DNA of 8,175 nt, taken from NCBI GenBank assembly GCA_903858085.1, contig CAIOHJ010000161.1, positions 1-8,175 of the forward strand, read 5' to 3'. Each line of letters starts with the position of its first letter. Within the stretch, counting starts at the first letter, position 1. This document shows positions 7,141 to 8,175 of this stretch, piece after piece. The stretch is from an uncultured Chloroflexota bacterium (GTDB lineage: Bacteria; Chloroflexota; Anaerolineae; Caldilineales; Caldilineaceae). The notes beneath the pieces are model-generated. The model searched no databases. It was given only the letters and a program-made list of their open reading frames with translations, and was not told the DNA's origin. Both the position numbers and the translations under genes were made by a program.

Positions 7141-8175
7141 ATGGCAAACTTGCATAGACTGCGTCGAAGAACATTGCCAATCTTACCGATTGTTTTGATA
7201 TTGCTTTTTGGCGCGATGCTGTGGTTTGGCTCTTCTTATGCGCAGGCAGCCGATCGGCCGTTGGATCTGCAGCAGACAATCCCGACGCCGCTGCCGACAG
7301 CCCCGGAGCCGACTGCGGTTCCACCCACACCGATCCCGCCGCGCCCGAACGACGAAAAAGCTGATCAGGAACAGGAGAAAGCCGAGGAAAGTCCGGCGCC
7401 TGCAGAAAGCCAACCAGAAATCCCTGCTGCCCCCCAGATCACCACAACGACATTGCTTTCCGCCACCGTTCTGTCTCCCCGTATCAATATGCGCCAGGGA
7501 CCAGGCTCCAATTTTGCTGTGATCGGCAATTTGATTGTGGGCACGCAGGGAACTGTGCTAGGAACCGATGCCAGCAGAACCTGGTTCAATCTCTGCTGCC
7601 TTCCCGGCACCGAAACAACAGGTTGGGTCAGTGCATCTTTGGTTGCCGTTGAAGGAACTGCAGAAGAACTAGCCGCTCTGCCAGTGATAGAACATGAGAC
7701 AATGGCAGAAACTTCATCTGCTGTGGTAACCGCTGAGAGATCTGCGCCCGCTGCTGCCGGGGCGACACCCGCCGCTGCCGAAGAAGCTGCTGCGGAGGCG
7801 ACACCCGCCGCTGCCGAAGAAGCTGCTGCGGAGGCGACACCTGCCGCTGCCGAGGAAGCTGCTGCGGAGGCGACACCCGCCGCTGCCGAAGAAGCTGCTG
7901 CCGAGGCGACACCCGCCGCTGCCGAGGAAGCTGCTGCGGAGGCGACACCTGCCGCTGCCGAGGAAGCTGCTGCTGAGGCGACACCTGCCGCTGCCGAAGA
8001 AGCTGCTGCTGAGGCGACACCTGCCGCTGCCGAAGAAGCTGCTGCTGAGGCGACACCTGCCGCTGCCGAAGAAGCTGCTGCTGAGGCGACACCCGCCGCT
8101 GCCGAAGAAGCTGCTGCCGAGGCGACACCTGCCGCTGCCGAAGAAGCTGCTGCGGAGGCGACACCTGCTGCTGCC
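7141..8175 (+). CDS. Secreted SH3b protein with perfect Ala/Glu-rich repeats (C-terminus missing)
   Basis: The frame is open for 345 codons and runs off the right edge. Residues 1-36 look like a signal peptide: basic LHRLRRR, a hydrophobic core (about 11-30) and an AQA-A cleavage site after residue 36. If uncleaved, the same segment would anchor the protein. A Pro-rich linker (about 46-70) and a charged, Gln/Glu/Pro-rich stretch (70-100) follow. Residues 105-172 form a bacterial SH3 domain with the classic NMRQGPGSNFAVIG (116-129), WFNLCC (148-153) and GWVSASLV (161-168); such domains often bind cell-wall or protein ligands. From residue 208 to the window end there are 11.5 copies of ATPAAAEEAAAE. 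That tract should be a long, acidic, helix-prone or extended stalk. No enzyme domain is visible; one could follow beyond the edge. The early part of the gene looks less GC-rich than its neighbours. Function is unknown, and a cell-envelope role is inferred. Confidence 0.85.
   Translation, partial: MANLHRLRRRTLPILPIVLILLFGAMLWFGSSYAQAADRPLDLQQTIPTPLPTAPEPTAVPPTPIPPRPNDEKADQEQEKAEESPAPAESQPEIPAAPQITTTTLLSATVLSPRINMRQGPGSNFAVIGNLIVGTQGTVLGTDASRTWFNLCCLPGTETTGWVSASLVAVEGTAEELAALPVIEHETMAETSSAVVTAERSAPAAAGATPAAAEEAAAEATPAAAEEAAAEATPAAAEEAAAEATPAAAEEAAAEATPAAAEEAAAEATPAAAEEAAAEATPAAAEEAAAEATPAAAEEAAAEATPAAAEEAAAEATPAAAEEAAAEATPAAAEEAAAEATPAAA
7762..8175 (+). repeat. 36-bp tandem repeat, 11.5 copies, encoding ATPAAAEEAAAE
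   Basis: Units begin at 7762, 7798, 7834, 7870, 7906, 7942, 7978, 8014, 8050, 8086 and 8122, with a half unit from 8158 that reaches the edge. In the 11 full units differences fall at only three sites, all synonymous third positions: Pro CCC/CCT, the first Glu GAA/GAG, and the last Ala before Glu GCG/GCC/GCT. The half unit adds one more silent change (GCC to GCT in the fourth codon). The units at 7978, 8014 and 8050 are identical, as are 7762 and 7798, and 7870 and 8086. The true copy number is not known because the tract continues beyond the window. Confidence 0.97.

Noticed and set aside
7628..8164. 178-codon open frame on the minus strand with Gln/Arg-rich repeats
   Set aside because: It is a mirror of the 36-bp repeat: any periodic array that lacks stops gives open frames on the other strand. 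It has no ribosome site, and the sense frame has a signal peptide and an SH3b domain.
7762..8175. CRISPR array
   Set aside because: The 36-bp periodicity resembles CRISPR repeat length, but the units are contiguous with no spacers and keep one reading frame.

Overview
The window reads as a GC-rich bacterial chromosome segment, most likely from Chloroflexota (Caldilinea/Anaerolineae-like). This is inferred from style, not from a marker gene. Two extracytoplasmic proteins have Pro/Thr-rich (PTPT-type) linkers and SH3b domains with a Trp-x-x-x-Cys-Cys motif, the core genes are GC-rich, and a GAAC-N4-GTTC palindrome resembles the Gram-positive type of LexA box. I see no tRNA, rRNA, IS element, CRISPR array or integrase.

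Layout. Five genes lie on the minus strand and one on the plus strand. Reading the minus strand from right to left: (1) a compact soluble FtsK/SpoIIIE-type DNA translocase (5918-6940); (2) a small two-helix membrane protein 60 nt downstream (5483-5857); (3) a half-size ABC exporter with its own predicted promoter (3450-5279); (4) purH, the bifunctional last enzyme of IMP synthesis, 47 nt after the exporter (1861-3402); (5) a membrane-anchored SH3b plus PQQ-type beta-propeller protein that runs off the left edge (1-1755) and has its own predicted promoter. Diverging to the right is a secreted SH3b protein (7141 to the right edge) that ends in an unfinished run of perfect 12-residue Ala/Glu-rich repeats.

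How the parts may work together. The most notable point is the control region of the translocase gene. A consensus TTGACA -35 and a TATAAA -10, 16 bp apart, enclose a perfect 14-bp palindrome, AGAACATATGTTCT, which has the form of a LexA/DinR operator. The translocase lacks both the membrane domain and the gamma domain of classical FtsK, and the gene directly behind it encodes a small membrane protein. This suggests, by inference, a damage-inducible, possibly two-component DNA-pumping module. The exporter and purH may be co-transcribed without an evident functional link. The two SH3b proteins at the window edges share a domain type and probably act at the cell surface.
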